Shown one piece after another: positions 42,052 to 51,249 of a DNA stretch of 64,000 bases; the stretch's first letter is position 1, and each line of letters begins with the position of its first letter. Source of the stretch: Nibribacter roseus (GTDB lineage: Bacteria; Bacteroidota; Bacteroidia; Cytophagales; Hymenobacteraceae). Below the pieces are notes generated by a model. The model searched no databases, was not told the origin of the DNA, and was given only the letters and a program-made list of their open reading frames with translations. Location of the stretch: positions 1-64,000 of the forward strand of contig NZ_JBHSYQ010000005.1 in the NCBI RefSeq assembly GCF_042662225.1, given 5' to 3'. A program made the translations under genes and the position numbers.

Positions 42052-42468
42052 ATGCCTACTATACAACAATTAGTAAGAAAGGGAAGAGAGAAGCTAACAT
42101 CTAAGTCTAAATCCCCAGCCCTTGACTCATGCCCACAAAGACGTGGCGTGTGCACGCGCGTTTACACAACCACACCTAAAAAGCCAAACTCTGCAATGAG
42201 AAAAGTGGCTCGTGTGCGTTTGACAAACGGCAAAGAAGTCAATGCCTATATTCCGGGTGAAGGCCACAATCTGCAAGAGCACTCTATTGTGCTAATCAGA
42301 GGTGGTCGTGTGAAAGACTTACCAGGTGTAAGATATCACATTATCCGTGGTGCTCTGGATACAGCTGGAGTTAATGGCCGTCTGCAGTCCCGTTCTAAGT
42401 ACGGAGCTAAGCGTCCGAAGCCAGGTCAACCAGCAGCAGCTGCAGGTAAAGGCGGTAAGAAAAAATAA
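42052..42468 (+). CDS. rpsL: 30S ribosomal protein S12
   Basis: A 138-residue decoding-centre protein. The streptomycin loop TTTPKKPNSAMRKVARVRL keeps the wild-type lysine, and the VKDLPGVRYHIIRG loop is intact, so no streptomycin resistance change is visible. The C-terminus has an extra Ala/Gly/Lys tail (PGQPAAAAGKGGKKK) of the kind seen in Bacteroidota. Confidence 0.98.
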   Translation: MPTIQQLVRKGREKLTSKSKSPALDSCPQRRGVCTRVYTTTPKKPNSAMRKVARVRLTNGKEVNAYIPGEGHNLQEHSIVLIRGGRVKDLPGVRYHIIRGALDTAGVNGRLQSRSKYGAKRPKPGQPAAAAGKGGKKK

Positions 42469-42481
42469 TTGAGTTAAGACA

Positions 42482-42949
42482 ATGAGAAAAGCGAAACCAA
42501 AGAAGAGAATTCTTCTTCCTGATCCAAAATACAAAGAAACTCTAGTTACCCGTTTCGTAAACTACCTAATGGTAGACGGTAAAAAGAGTGTGGCTTACAA
42601 GATATTTTACGATGCTTGTGACTTAGTTGAAAAAAGAACTAAGGAGAACGGTCTTGAGACCTGGAAGAAAGCATTGAACAATATCATGCCAGGTGTAGAG
42701 GTGAAAAGCCGCCGTGTGGGTGGTGCAACTTTCCAGGTGCCTACTGAAGTGCGTCCGGATAGAAAGATTTCTCTTGGAATTAAATGGATGATCACCTATG
42801 CTCGCAAGAGAGGTGAAAAAACAATGATGGATAAACTGGCAGGCGAAATCATTGCGGCTGCCAAAGGAGAAGGCGCAGCTGTGAAGAAAAAAGATGATAC
42901 TCACAGAATGGCAGAAGCCAATAAAGCTTTCTCACATTTCAGATTCTAG
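42482..42949 (+). CDS. rpsG: 30S ribosomal protein S7
   Basis: A 155-residue head protein that nucleates 16S 3' domain assembly. Typical are KPKKRILLPDPKYKETLVTR, GVEVKSRRVGGATFQVPTEV and HRMAEANKAFSHFRF. In enterobacteria it regulates this operon. The fusA start codon follows its stop by two bases. Confidence 0.97.
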   Translation: MRKAKPKKRILLPDPKYKETLVTRFVNYLMVDGKKSVAYKIFYDACDLVEKRTKENGLETWKKALNNIMPGVEVKSRRVGGATFQVPTEVRPDRKISLGIKWMITYARKRGEKTMMDKLAGEIIAAAKGEGAAVKKKDDTHRMAEANKAFSHFRF

Positions 42950-42951
42950 TA

Positions 42952-45051
42952 ATGGCAAGAGATTTAAGATATACAAGAAATATTGGTATTGCTGCGCATA
43001 TTGATGCCGGTAAGACAACCACTACAGAGCGTATTCTTTACTATGCGGGCGTTAGCCACAAGATAGGAGAGGTGCACGATGGAGCTGCCACCATGGACTG
43101 GATGGAGCAGGAGCAGGAAAGAGGTATTACCATTACTTCTGCTGCTACAACAGTTAACTGGGAGTACAGAGGTGACAAATACCATATCAATATTATTGAT
43201 ACACCAGGTCACGTTGACTTCACTGTAGAAGTAAACCGTTCTCTTCGTGTATTAGATGGTTTAGTGTTCTTGTTTAGCGCTGTTGACGGTGTTGAGCCGC
43301 AGTCAGAGACAAACTGGAGACTAGCAGATAATTACAAAGTAGCCCGTATCGGTTTCGTTAATAAAATGGACCGTTCTGGCGCTGATTTTCTTGCAGTGTG
43401 TAAACAAGTGAAAGAAATGCTAGGAAGTAACGCCGTTGCACTTCAGTTGCCAATAGGCTCTGAAGATAACTTCAGAGGCGTTGTTGACTTAGTAAACTTC
43501 AGAGGTATTGAATGGAATGAGCATGATAAAGGGATGACCTTTACCGAAGTGCCAATTCCTGACGATATGATTGAAGAGGCAGAAGAATACAGAGAAAAGC
43601 TTTTAGAAGCGGTAGCAGAGTATGATGAGTCATTGATGGAGAAATACTTCGATGATCCAAACTCTATTACAGAAGAAGAGATTCTGAATGCTCTACGTAA
43701 AGCAACCATTGATATGGCTATTGTGCCAATGCTTTGCGGTTCTTCATTCAAGAACAAGGGTGTGCAAACTATGCTTGACTATGTGATGGCACTTTGCCCA
43801 TCTCCAATGGACAAGGAAAGCATCATTGGTACTAACCCAGATACTGGGGAAGAAGTGAAGCGTAAGCCTAGCGAATCTGAGCCTTTCTCAGGTCTGGCTT
43901 TCAAAATTGCGACAGACCCATATGTAGGCCGTCTATGTTTCGTGCGTGCTTACTCTGGAGTATTAGAGTCAGGATCTTACGTATACAATACCCGCTCAAA
44001 TAACAAAGAGCGTATCTCTCGCATCTTCCAGATGCACGCAAATAAGCAGAATCAGATTGAAAGACTGAGCGCTGGTGATATTGGAGCGGTAGTAGGATTC
44101 AAAGATATCAAGACAGGCGATACACTTTGCGACCAGAACGCAAAAATTGTACTGGAATCAATGGATTTCCCAGAGCCAGTAATTGGATATGCAATAGAGC
44201 CTAAAACTCAGGCAGACTCTGATAAAATGGGTATGGCGATAGCCAAACTTATTGAAGAGGATCCAACGTTACAGGTCAACACGGACGAGGAGACTGGTCA
44301 GACTATCCTAAGAGGTATGGGTGAGCTTCACTTGGAGATCATCATAGACCGGATGAAGCGTGAGTTCAAGGTAGAACTGAACCAGGGTGCACCACAGGTA
44401 GCTTATAAAGAAACAATCACCAAAACTGTTGAACACAGAGAGGTGTATAAGAAGCAGTCAGGTGGACGTGGTAAGTTTGCAGATATCGTGTTCAACATTG
44501 GACCACGTGATGATGACAAGCAAGGCCTTCTATTTGAAAATGCTATTGTTGGTGGTGTGATTCCAAAAGAATTCATCCCAGCTATTCAAAAGGGGTTTGA
44601 GGAGGCGATGAAGAACGGTATTTTAGCCGGTTTCCCAGTTGACTCTATGAAAGTGCGTTTGTTCCACGGTTCATTCCACGATGTAGACTCTGACTCATTA
44701 TCCTTTGAATTAGCAGCTCGTCAAGGGTTCAAAGAAGCAGGAAAGCAATGTGCTCCAAAGTTACTTGAGCCAATCATGGCAGTTGACGTAGTTACTCCAG
44801 ATGAATATACTGGTCCAGTAACAGGAGACTTGAACAGAAGAAGAGGTATCATGAAAGGTATGGATACAAAAGGAACATCTACAGTAGTAAAAGCAGATGT
44901 ACCTTTGTCAGAACTTTTCGGATACGTAACAGATCTACGGACTATCACTTCTGGTAGAGCAACTGCCTCTCTTACTTTCTCACATTATGAGCAGGTACCA
45001 CAGAACTTGGCAGATGGGATTATCGCAAAAATTAAAGGAACAGCGAAATAG
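42952..45051 (+). CDS. fusA: Elongation factor G
   Basis: A 699-residue translocation GTPase. G1 is AHIDAGKTTTTERILYYAG, G3 is DTPGHVDF and G4 NKMDRSG. Domain IV contains GGRGKFADIVFNIGP, and the C-terminal EF-G domain GYVTDLRTITSGRATASLTF. Standing next to rpsG, it is the canonical EF-G1 rather than a ribosome-recycling paralogue. Confidence 0.98.
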   Translation: MARDLRYTRNIGIAAHIDAGKTTTTERILYYAGVSHKIGEVHDGAATMDWMEQEQERGITITSAATTVNWEYRGDKYHINIIDTPGHVDFTVEVNRSLRVLDGLVFLFSAVDGVEPQSETNWRLADNYKVARIGFVNKMDRSGADFLAVCKQVKEMLGSNAVALQLPIGSEDNFRGVVDLVNFRGIEWNEHDKGMTFTEVPIPDDMIEEAEEYREKLLEAVAEYDESLMEKYFDDPNSITEEEILNALRKATIDMAIVPMLCGSSFKNKGVQTMLDYVMALCPSPMDKESIIGTNPDTGEEVKRKPSESEPFSGLAFKIATDPYVGRLCFVRAYSGVLESGSYVYNTRSNNKERISRIFQMHANKQNQIERLSAGDIGAVVGFKDIKTGDTLCDQNAKIVLESMDFPEPVIGYAIEPKTQADSDKMGMAIAKLIEEDPTLQVNTDEETGQTILRGMGELHLEIIIDRMKREFKVELNQGAPQVAYKETITKTVEHREVYKKQSGGRGKFADIVFNIGPRDDDKQGLLFENAIVGGVIPKEFIPAIQKGFEEAMKNGILAGFPVDSMKVRLFHGSFHDVDSDSLSFELAARQGFKEAGKQCAPKLLEPIMAVDVVTPDEYTGPVTGDLNRRRGIMKGMDTKGTSTVVKADVPLSELFGYVTDLRTITSGRATASLTFSHYEQVPQNLADGIIAKIKGTAK

Positions 45052-45061
45052 TTGAAATAGA

Positions 45062-45367
45062 ATGAATCAAAAGATCAGAATCAAACTGAAATCTTACGAT
45101 CACAATCTGGTAGATAAATCATCAGAGAAAATCGTGAAAGCGGTAAAAGCAACTGGTGCGATCGTAAGTGGTCCCATTCCGTTGCCAACTGAAAAAGATA
45201 TATTCACCGTTTTACGTTCACCACACGTGAACAAAAAAGCGAGAGAGCAATTCCAGCTTTGCACCTACAAGAGATTAGTAGATATCTATTCTACTTCATC
45301 AAAAACAGTAGATGCATTGATGAAACTTGAATTGCCAAGTGGAGTTGACGTCGAAATCAAAGTTTGA
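45062..45367 (+). CDS. rpsJ: 30S ribosomal protein S10
   Basis: A 101-residue protein of the small-subunit head, also NusE in antitermination complexes. The body NQKIRIKLKSYDHNLVDKSS and KDIFTVLRSPHVNKKAREQF is standard. Unlike in most bacteria, where it heads the rplC operon, here it closes the rpsL-fusA unit: a strong terminator follows 16 bases later. Confidence 0.98.
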   Translation: MNQKIRIKLKSYDHNLVDKSSEKIVKAVKATGAIVSGPIPLPTEKDIFTVLRSPHVNKKAREQFQLCTYKRLVDIYSTSSKTVDALMKLELPSGVDVEIKV

Positions 45368-45383
45368 TAGAGACCAAATGAAC

Positions 45384-45416
45384 AAAAAAGGGAGAGGGAA
45401 ACCTCTCCCTTTTTTT
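45384..45416 (+). terminator. Terminator after rpsJ
   Basis: AAAAAAGGGAGAGG pairs with CCTCTCCCTTTTTT around a GAAA (GNRA) loop and runs into a T-stretch. A textbook intrinsic terminator that ends the rpsL-rpsJ unit. Confidence 0.92.
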
Positions 45417-45711
45417 ATGCGGAAGGAAAACAGAAAAGGTGATAGTGAAAAAAAAACATTGAAAAAGATATAGCAAGAGTTGGTAATCCATCTAAATAGA
45501 GACTACTATGACTTAATCTATTGCGAATTATTTAATATAAAAAATAGTAAGAAAAGAAATAGAGTAAGAAAAAAACATGAAGGGTGATATAAAAAAGTAG
45601 ATGTGCAGAGGATACAATAAAGAAATGAAAGTAAAAAAGATAAAAAGTGAGTAAAAGCAGGTAATAAGCAGAAAGAACATTAGTAACTGAGAACAAATAA
45701 TTTAGGATAGC
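45417..45711. other. A-rich gap between rpsJ and rplC
   Basis: Nearly 300 bases whose plus strand is dominated by A and G, with many A-runs and few C. No open frame or stable hairpin is apparent. The rplC promoter is at its right end, so this stretch is upstream of transcription and may be an UP-like or DNA-curvature element rather than a leader. Confidence 0.5.
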
Positions 45712-45742
45712 TTGTAAAATAAAAATTAAATATAGAACTTTG
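45712..45742 (+). promoter_or_regulatory. Probable promoter of the rplC operon
   Basis: TTG (45712-45714), 20 bases, GAACTTTG (45735-45742), one mismatch from TAnnTTTG. Start near 45749, leaving a leader of about 50 bases that contains the weak hairpin ATCCC-GAGT-GGGAT (45756-45769). Confidence 0.6.
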
Positions 45743-45800
45743 CACTCCCTAAATAATCCCGAGTGGGATATAGTGTTAATTGTTTAAATAAAAAAGTAGA

Positions 45801-46421
45801 ATGCCTGGAATTATCGGTAAGAAAATCGGAATGACAAGCCTCTTCACTCCTGATGGGAAGAGCGTGGCCTGTACTTTGATTCAAGCAGGACCATGCGTAG
45901 TAACTCAGGTTAAAACGCAGGAGACAGACGGTTATACCGCTGTGCAGCTTGGGTACGGAGAGAAGAAAGTAAAAAGAACAAGCAAGGCGCTTGCTGGTCA
46001 CTTTGCTAAAGCAAATACTACCGCAAAGAAGAAGCTGGTAGAATTCAGAGAAGATGATGTTGCTTCTTACACGTTAGGTGCTGAGGTAAATGTGTCAATC
46101 TTCGATGAAGGAGAATTTGTAGATGTGGTAGGTACCTCAAAAGGTAAGGGTTTTCAAGGAGTTGTTAAGCGCCATAATTTTGCTGGTGTTGGTGGTCAAA
46201 CGCACGGTCAGCACAACAGAGCAAGACACCCTGGTTCAATTGGTGCCTGCTCTTGGCCTTCAAGAGTATTCAAAGGTATGCGCATGGCAGGTAGAACAGG
46301 TGGAGAGCGTGTGAAAATCGAAAACTTACGAGTTTTACGCGTGTTGGCAGAACAAAATGTACTAGTAGTAAGCGGTTCAATACCTGGCGCTAAAAATTCA
46401 TTTATTGTAGTTGAGAAATAA
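45801..46421 (+). CDS. rplC: 50S ribosomal protein L3
   Basis: A 206-residue protein near the peptidyl-transferase centre and first gene of the large ribosomal operon. GIIGKKIGMTSLFTPDGKSV at the start and GVGGQTHGQHNRARHPGSIG in the rRNA-penetrating loop are typical. rplD starts one base after its stop. Confidence 0.98.
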   Translation: MPGIIGKKIGMTSLFTPDGKSVACTLIQAGPCVVTQVKTQETDGYTAVQLGYGEKKVKRTSKALAGHFAKANTTAKKKLVEFREDDVASYTLGAEVNVSIFDEGEFVDVVGTSKGKGFQGVVKRHNFAGVGGQTHGQHNRARHPGSIGACSWPSRVFKGMRMAGRTGGERVKIENLRVLRVLAEQNVLVVSGSIPGAKNSFIVVEK

Positions 46422-46422
46422 G

Positions 46423-47055
46423 ATGGACATATCAGTTTTCAATAGTAAAGGACAAGATACCGGAAGAAAAGTAACTCTTCCTGAGTCGGTGTTCGGGGTA
46501 GAACCTAATGAGCACGCAATGTATCTTGACGTAAAGCAGTATTTAGCCAATCAGCGTCAGGGAACACACAAAGCGAAGGAACGCAATGAAGTAGCAGGTT
46601 CTACTAAAAAGATCAAGCGCCAAAAGGGAACTGGTGGCGCAAGAGCTGGTTCATTAAAAGCTCCAATTTTTGTAGGTGGTGGTCGCGTATTTGGACCAAG
46701 ACCAAGAAACTACAGCTTTAAGTTAAATAAGAAATTAAAATCTTTAGCAAGATTGTCAGCCCTTTCTACTTTAGCCAAAGAAGATAGATTGGTGTTGCTA
46801 GACAACTTAGTAATAGATACTCCTAAAACAAGTTCTTTTGCGGCCGTTCTAGATAGCTTGAACGTTTCTGCTCGCAAAACTCTTGTAGTAACCAAAGAAG
46901 CTGACAAGAATGTAGTTCTTTCAAGCAGAAACTTACCTAAAGTAAAGGTGGCAACTCCAGCGGCATTAACAACTTATGATTTGTTGAATGCTGACAGAGT
47001 AATCTGTTTAGAGGAATCTCTTTCTATTTTTGAAGAAATTTACGCAAAGAAATAA
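46423..47055 (+). CDS. rplD: 50S ribosomal protein L4
   Basis: A 210-residue protein lining the exit tunnel (KIKRQKGTGGARAGSLKAPI, GGGRVFGPRPRNYSFKLNKK). In E. coli it regulates the S10 operon through the rpsJ leader; that leader position is not available here. Start taken at the ATG at 46423. The stop overlaps the rplW start by one base. Confidence 0.97.
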   Translation: MDISVFNSKGQDTGRKVTLPESVFGVEPNEHAMYLDVKQYLANQRQGTHKAKERNEVAGSTKKIKRQKGTGGARAGSLKAPIFVGGGRVFGPRPRNYSFKLNKKLKSLARLSALSTLAKEDRLVLLDNLVIDTPKTSSFAAVLDSLNVSARKTLVVTKEADKNVVLSSRNLPKVKVATPAALTTYDLLNADRVICLEESLSIFEEIYAKK

Positions 47056-47342
47056 TGAGCATTCTTAAAAGACCTTTGCTTACTGAAAAGCTTACTGCTC
47101 TTAATGAAGTAGGAAAATATGCTTTTGAAGTAGATAGAAAAGCCAATAAAATTGAAATTAAAAAGGCTATTCAGTCACGTTACGGTGTAACAGTAGAGAA
47201 AATCTCTACTATGAGAACCCAAGGAAAATTAAAGTCTCGCAACACAAAATCTGGTGTTGTAACAGGACGTACAGCATCCTCTAAGAAGGCGATTGTCACT
47301 TTGAAAGAAGGGGAAGTAATCGATTTCTATAGCGGTATATAA
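47055..47342 (+). CDS. rplW: 50S ribosomal protein L23
   Basis: A 95-residue tunnel-exit protein that docks trigger factor and SRP. LKRPLLTEKLTALNEVGKYA and VDRKANKIEIKKAIQSRYGV are standard. The ATG overlaps the rplD stop (ATAATG), suggesting coupled translation. Confidence 0.97.
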   Translation: MSILKRPLLTEKLTALNEVGKYAFEVDRKANKIEIKKAIQSRYGVTVEKISTMRTQGKLKSRNTKSGVVTGRTASSKKAIVTLKEGEVIDFYSGI

Positions 47343-47354
47343 GCACATACTAGA

Positions 47355-48179
47355 ATGGCATTAAAAAAACTAAGACCGACAACACCAGGTCAAAGATTTA
47401 GAATAGCGCCTGCCTTCACTGAAATTACGAAGAGCGAGCCTGAGAAATCTTTGTTGGCATCCAAGAAAAAATCTGGTGGACGCAACAATTCAGGAAGAAT
47501 GACCATGCGCTACATTGGTGGTGGTCACAAAAAAAGATTCCGTATTATCGATTTCAAAAGAACGAAATATGGAGTTCCTGCAACTGTTAAAGCGATTGAA
47601 TACGATCCGAACAGAACAGCGCGTATAGCACTGTTGTATTACGCGGATGGAGAAAAGAGCTACATAATTGCTCCAACAGGCTTGGCTGTGGATGCAACAG
47701 TAGTATCAGGTCCAGGTGTAGCTCCAGAAGTAGGTAATGCTTTGCCACTTTCTGATATTCCTTTAGGTACAATTGTACACAACATAGAGTTAGCACCAGG
47801 CCAAGGAGCTGTTTTAGCTAGAAGCGCTGGATCTTATGCGCAGTTAGTAGCCCGCGAAGGTCGTTATGCTACTTTGAAATTGCCTTCAGGTGAAATGAGA
47901 ATGGTGTTGGTTAACTGCCTTGCCACTGTAGGAACAGTATCTAATGCAGACCATATGAACGTGAAGCTTGGAAAAGCTGGACGTAGCAGATGGAAAGGTA
48001 TTAGACCAAGAGTAAGAGGTGTTGCCATGAACCCTGTTGATCACCCAATGGGTGGTGGTGAAGGTAAATCTTCTGGAGGTCACCCAAGATCTCGTAATGG
48101 TCTGTACTCTAAAGGACAGAAAACCAGAAATAAAAACAAATATTCTGAGAACCTGATTGTTAATAGAAGGAAAAAATAG
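47355..48179 (+). CDS. rplB: 50S ribosomal protein L2
   Basis: A 274-residue protein needed for subunit joining. Conserved SGGRNNSGRMTMRYIGGGHK and the C-terminal VRGVAMNPVDHPMGGGEGKS, with its functionally important histidine, are both present. Confidence 0.98.
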   Translation: MALKKLRPTTPGQRFRIAPAFTEITKSEPEKSLLASKKKSGGRNNSGRMTMRYIGGGHKKRFRIIDFKRTKYGVPATVKAIEYDPNRTARIALLYYADGEKSYIIAPTGLAVDATVVSGPGVAPEVGNALPLSDIPLGTIVHNIELAPGQGAVLARSAGSYAQLVAREGRYATLKLPSGEMRMVLVNCLATVGTVSNADHMNVKLGKAGRSRWKGIRPRVRGVAMNPVDHPMGGGEGKSSGGHPRSRNGLYSKGQKTRNKNKYSENLIVNRRKK

Positions 48180-48182
48180 GTA

Positions 48183-48461
48183 ATGGCAAGATCATTAAAA
48201 AAAGGGCCTTATATTGACTTTAGGCTCGATAGAAAAGTGCAAACAATGGAAGAGTCAGGTAAGAAATCTGTGATCAAAACTTGGTCAAGACGTTCTATGA
48301 TTTCTCCAGATTTCGTAGGTCATACATTTGCTGTACATAATGGAAATAAATTTATTCCTGTGTACGTGACTGAAAATATGGTAGGCCATAAGTTGGGAGA
48401 GTTTGCTCCTACTAGAAACTTTAGAGGCCATATTGCTAAAAAGGATAAAGGTAAGAGATAA
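48183..48461 (+). CDS. rpsS: 30S ribosomal protein S19
   Basis: A 92-residue head protein: MARSLKKGPYIDFRL, TWSRRSMISPDFVGHTFAVH and KLGEFAPTRNFRGHIAKKDK. Its stop overlaps the rplV start by one base (TAATG). Confidence 0.98.
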   Translation: MARSLKKGPYIDFRLDRKVQTMEESGKKSVIKTWSRRSMISPDFVGHTFAVHNGNKFIPVYVTENMVGHKLGEFAPTRNFRGHIAKKDKGKR

Positions 48462-48847
48462 TGGAAGCGGTAGCTAAATTAAATAACGTACCAAGCTCAC
48501 CACGGAAAATGAGATTGGTAGCGAACTTGATTCGCGGCAAAAGCGTTGTTCGCGCTTTAGGATTATTGAAATTCCAGCCGAATTCCGGAGCACCTAAGTT
48601 AGAAAAGCTTATCCTTTCTGCTTTATCAAACTGGCAAGCTGCCAATGAAGATGCCCGTATCGAAGACGCTAATCTTTTTATCAAAGAAATTAGAGTAGAT
48701 GAAGGCAAAATGCTGAAGAGACTACGTCCTGCCCCACAAGGTAGAGGACATAGAATCAGAAAAAGATCAAACCATGTAACTCTTGTGATTGATTCAAAAG
48801 AAGAAGTTGAGACAGTTGAATCATCTAAATCTAACGAATCCAAATAG
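48461..48847 (+). CDS. rplV: 50S ribosomal protein L22
   Basis: A 128-residue protein whose hairpin reaches the exit tunnel (APQGRGHRIRKRSNHVTLVI). The macrolide-related loop shows no obvious deletion. A short Glu/Ser tail (VETVESSKSNESK) extends the C-terminus, as in related bacteria. Confidence 0.97.
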   Translation: MEAVAKLNNVPSSPRKMRLVANLIRGKSVVRALGLLKFQPNSGAPKLEKLILSALSNWQAANEDARIEDANLFIKEIRVDEGKMLKRLRPAPQGRGHRIRKRSNHVTLVIDSKEEVETVESSKSNESK

Positions 48848-48855
48848 CTGTAAGA

Positions 48856-49617
48856 ATGGGACAAAAAGTTAATCCAGTAGGCCTTAGATTAGGTATAGTA
48901 AAAGGCTGGGACTCTAATTGGTTCGGAGGCAAGGATTTCGCTGATAAACTGATCGAGGACGAAAAAATCAGAAAATATATTTTAGCTCGTATTCCTAAAG
49001 GAGGTATCTCTAAAATTATTATCGAGAGAACTCTTAAAAGAATCACTATCACCATCAATACTGCAAGACCAGGTGTTGTTATCGGTAAAGGTGGTCAGGA
49101 AGTAGATAAAATTAAAGAAGAACTGAAAAAGGTTACCAACAAAGATGTACAAATCAACATCTTCGAAATCAAGCGTCCTGAATTAGATGCTAAATTGGTA
49201 GGCGAATCAGTTGCTCAGCAATTACAAGCTAGAATCTCTTTTAGAAGAGCTATGAAGCAAGCAATTGCTTCTGCTATAAGAGTAGGTGCTGAAGGTATCA
49301 AAATTCAGGTATCCGGCCGTTTAGGTGGTGCTGAAATGGCACGTACTGAACATTATAAAGAAGGACGTACTCCTTTACATACTTTAAGAGCTGATATTGA
49401 CTATGCATTATCTGAAGCACAGACAGTATATGGTAAATTAGGTATTAAAGTGTGGATCTTTAAAGGAGAAGTTTTTGGTAAAAGAGATCTTTCTCCTAAT
49501 GCTGGCCAACAGGCTGGTGGTCCTTCTTCTGGCTCGCGTAATGAAAGAGGTGAAAGAGGTGATCGTCGTAACGATCGCAAACGCCCTGACGCTGCTCAAA
49601 AGCGCAAGCGCAAGTAG
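48856..49617 (+). CDS. rpsC: 30S ribosomal protein S3
   Basis: A 253-residue mRNA-entry protein. The KH domain has ARPGVVIGKGGQEVDKIKEE and the C-terminal domain GRLGGAEMARTEHYKEGRTP. It ends in an Arg/Gly/Asp-rich tail of about 38 residues (GERGDRRNDRKRPDAAQKRK) that looks disordered and is longer than in E. coli. Confidence 0.97.
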   Translation: MGQKVNPVGLRLGIVKGWDSNWFGGKDFADKLIEDEKIRKYILARIPKGGISKIIIERTLKRITITINTARPGVVIGKGGQEVDKIKEELKKVTNKDVQINIFEIKRPELDAKLVGESVAQQLQARISFRRAMKQAIASAIRVGAEGIKIQVSGRLGGAEMARTEHYKEGRTPLHTLRADIDYALSEAQTVYGKLGIKVWIFKGEVFGKRDLSPNAGQQAGGPSSGSRNERGERGDRRNDRKRPDAAQKRKRK

Positions 49618-49644
49618 TTGTTCAACCTTTAGGTAAATTAAGAA

Positions 49645-50067
49645 ATGTTACAGCCAAAACGGACGAAATATAGAAAGATGCAAAAGGGCCGTGTGCACGG
49701 TCTTGCGCATAGAGGAAGTACAATTTCCTTTGGTTCTTTCGCCATTAAATCATTAGAAGCTTCTTGGATCACCAGTCGGCAAATTGAAGCAGCTCGTATT
49801 GCCATGACCCGTGCAATGAAGCGTGAAGGCCAAGTGTGGATTAGAATCTTCCCAGATAAACCTATTACCAAAAAACCTGCAGAGGTTCGTATGGGTAAAG
49901 GTAAAGGTTCTCCAGAATATTGGGTAGCCGTTGTAAAACCAGGCACCATTATGTTTGAATCAGATGGTGTGTCTTTGGAAGTGGCGCAAGAGTCTTTAAG
50001 ACTGGCTGCTCAAAAGCTACCTGTAAGAACAAAATTTGTAGTACGTAGAGATTACGTAGAGAAATAG
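49645..50067 (+). CDS. rplP: 50S ribosomal protein L16
   Basis: A 140-residue protein next to the A site: MLQPKRTKYRKMQKGRVHG, QIEAARIAMTRAMKREGQVW and VRMGKGKGSPEYWVAVVKPG. rpmC begins two bases after its stop. Confidence 0.98.
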   Translation: MLQPKRTKYRKMQKGRVHGLAHRGSTISFGSFAIKSLEASWITSRQIEAARIAMTRAMKREGQVWIRIFPDKPITKKPAEVRMGKGKGSPEYWVAVVKPGTIMFESDGVSLEVAQESLRLAAQKLPVRTKFVVRRDYVEK

Positions 50068-50069
50068 CC

Positions 50070-50264
50070 ATGAAGCAAGCTGAGATAACAGCTCTATCCC
50101 TCCAAGAGGTAAAAGAGCAATTGACAACCGAAAGAAATAACTTGCAGAACCTAAAGTTCGCGCATGCTATTTCTCCTCTAGAAAACCCTAGCAGAATTAA
50201 GCATACAAGAAAAACCATCGCCAGACTAGAGACTCAACTTCGTTCTCTAGAGCTCAATGGCTAA
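50070..50264 (+). CDS. rpmC: 50S ribosomal protein L29
   Basis: A 64-residue two-helix protein at the tunnel exit (LQEVKEQLTTERNNLQNLKF, HTRKTIARLETQLRSLEL). Confidence 0.95.
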   Translation: MKQAEITALSLQEVKEQLTTERNNLQNLKFAHAISPLENPSRIKHTRKTIARLETQLRSLELNG

Positions 50265-50276
50265 TAAGAGAAATCC

Positions 50277-50534
50277 ATGGAGACGAGAAATCTAAGAAAA
50301 GAAAAAACTGGACGAGTGGTAAGCAACAAGATGGATAAGTCTATCACCGTTCTTGTTGAAAGCAAAGTGAAACACCCAATGTATGGGAAATTTGTTTCCA
50401 AGTCTAAAAAGTTCATGGCTCATGATGAAAACAACGAATGTGGTATCGGTGATACTGTTCGCATCATGGAGATAAGACCATTGAGCAAAAACAAATGCTG
50501 GCGCTTAATAGAAATAGTAGAAAGAGCGAAATAA
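50277..50534 (+). CDS. rpsQ: 30S ribosomal protein S17
   Basis: An 85-residue OB-fold protein: RKEKTGRVVSNKMDKSITVL, HPMYGKFVSKSKKFMAHDE and GDTVRIMEIRPLSKNKCWRL. It ends one base before rplN. Confidence 0.97.
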   Translation: METRNLRKEKTGRVVSNKMDKSITVLVESKVKHPMYGKFVSKSKKFMAHDENNECGIGDTVRIMEIRPLSKNKCWRLIEIVERAK

Positions 50535-50535
50535 G

Positions 50536-50904
50536 ATGATACAACAAGAATCAAGACTTAGTGTTGCTGATAACAGCGGAGCAAAAGAGGTTCTGTGCAT
50601 CCGTGTATTAGGAGGTACAGGTAAGAAATATGCCTCAGTTGGTGATAAAATTGTTGTTACCGTAAAATCTGCTCTTTCTTCAGGCAACGTTAAAAAAGGA
50701 ACTGTTACTAAAGCAGTAATTGTTCGCACCAAGAAAGAAGTTCGTCGTAAAGATGGATCTTATATTCGTTTTGATGATAACGCAGCTGTGTTATTGAACA
50801 ACAACGATGAGCCACGTGGTACGCGTATTTTTGGGCCTGTAGCCCGTGAGTTACGTGAAAGACAGTTTATGAAAATTGTTTCTTTGGCTCCGGAAGTATT
50901 ATAA
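50536..50904 (+). CDS. rplN: 50S ribosomal protein L14
   Basis: A 122-residue intersubunit-bridge protein and RsfS target: MIQQESRLSVADNSGAKEVL, NEPRGTRIFGPVARELRERQ. Standard length. Confidence 0.98.
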   Translation: MIQQESRLSVADNSGAKEVLCIRVLGGTGKKYASVGDKIVVTVKSALSSGNVKKGTVTKAVIVRTKKEVRRKDGSYIRFDDNAAVLLNNNDEPRGTRIFGPVARELRERQFMKIVSLAPEVL

Positions 50905-50924
50905 AAACGAGAAGAGAAAAAGAA

Positions 50925-51248
50925 ATGTCAAAGCATAAACTTCATGTAAAGAAAGGCGATACTGTAAAAGTAATCGCTGGTGATGACAAAGGTAAAACCG
51001 GAACAGTAACTTCTGTGCTTGTTGAAAAGCAGAAAGTTTTAGTAGAGGGTGTAAACTTTGTGTCTAAGCACCAAAAGCCAAGTGCAAAGAATCCTAACGG
51101 CGGAATCGTTAAAGTTGAAGCTCCTATACACGCCAGCAATGTCATGTTAGTAGAGCCAGCAACCAACGTAGCTACTAGATCTGGTAAGAAGCTGAACGAT
51201 GATGGAAAGCTTCAGCGTTACTCTAAGAAAACCGGAAACTTAATCTAA
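50925..51248 (+). CDS. rplX: 50S ribosomal protein L24
   Basis: A 107-residue assembly initiator with a KOW motif (KGDTVKVIAGDDKGKTGTVT) and EAPIHASNVMLVEP. Its stop is one base before rplE. Confidence 0.97.
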   Translation: MSKHKLHVKKGDTVKVIAGDDKGKTGTVTSVLVEKQKVLVEGVNFVSKHQKPSAKNPNGGIVKVEAPIHASNVMLVEPATNVATRSGKKLNDDGKLQRYSKKTGNLI

Positions 51249-51249
51249 A

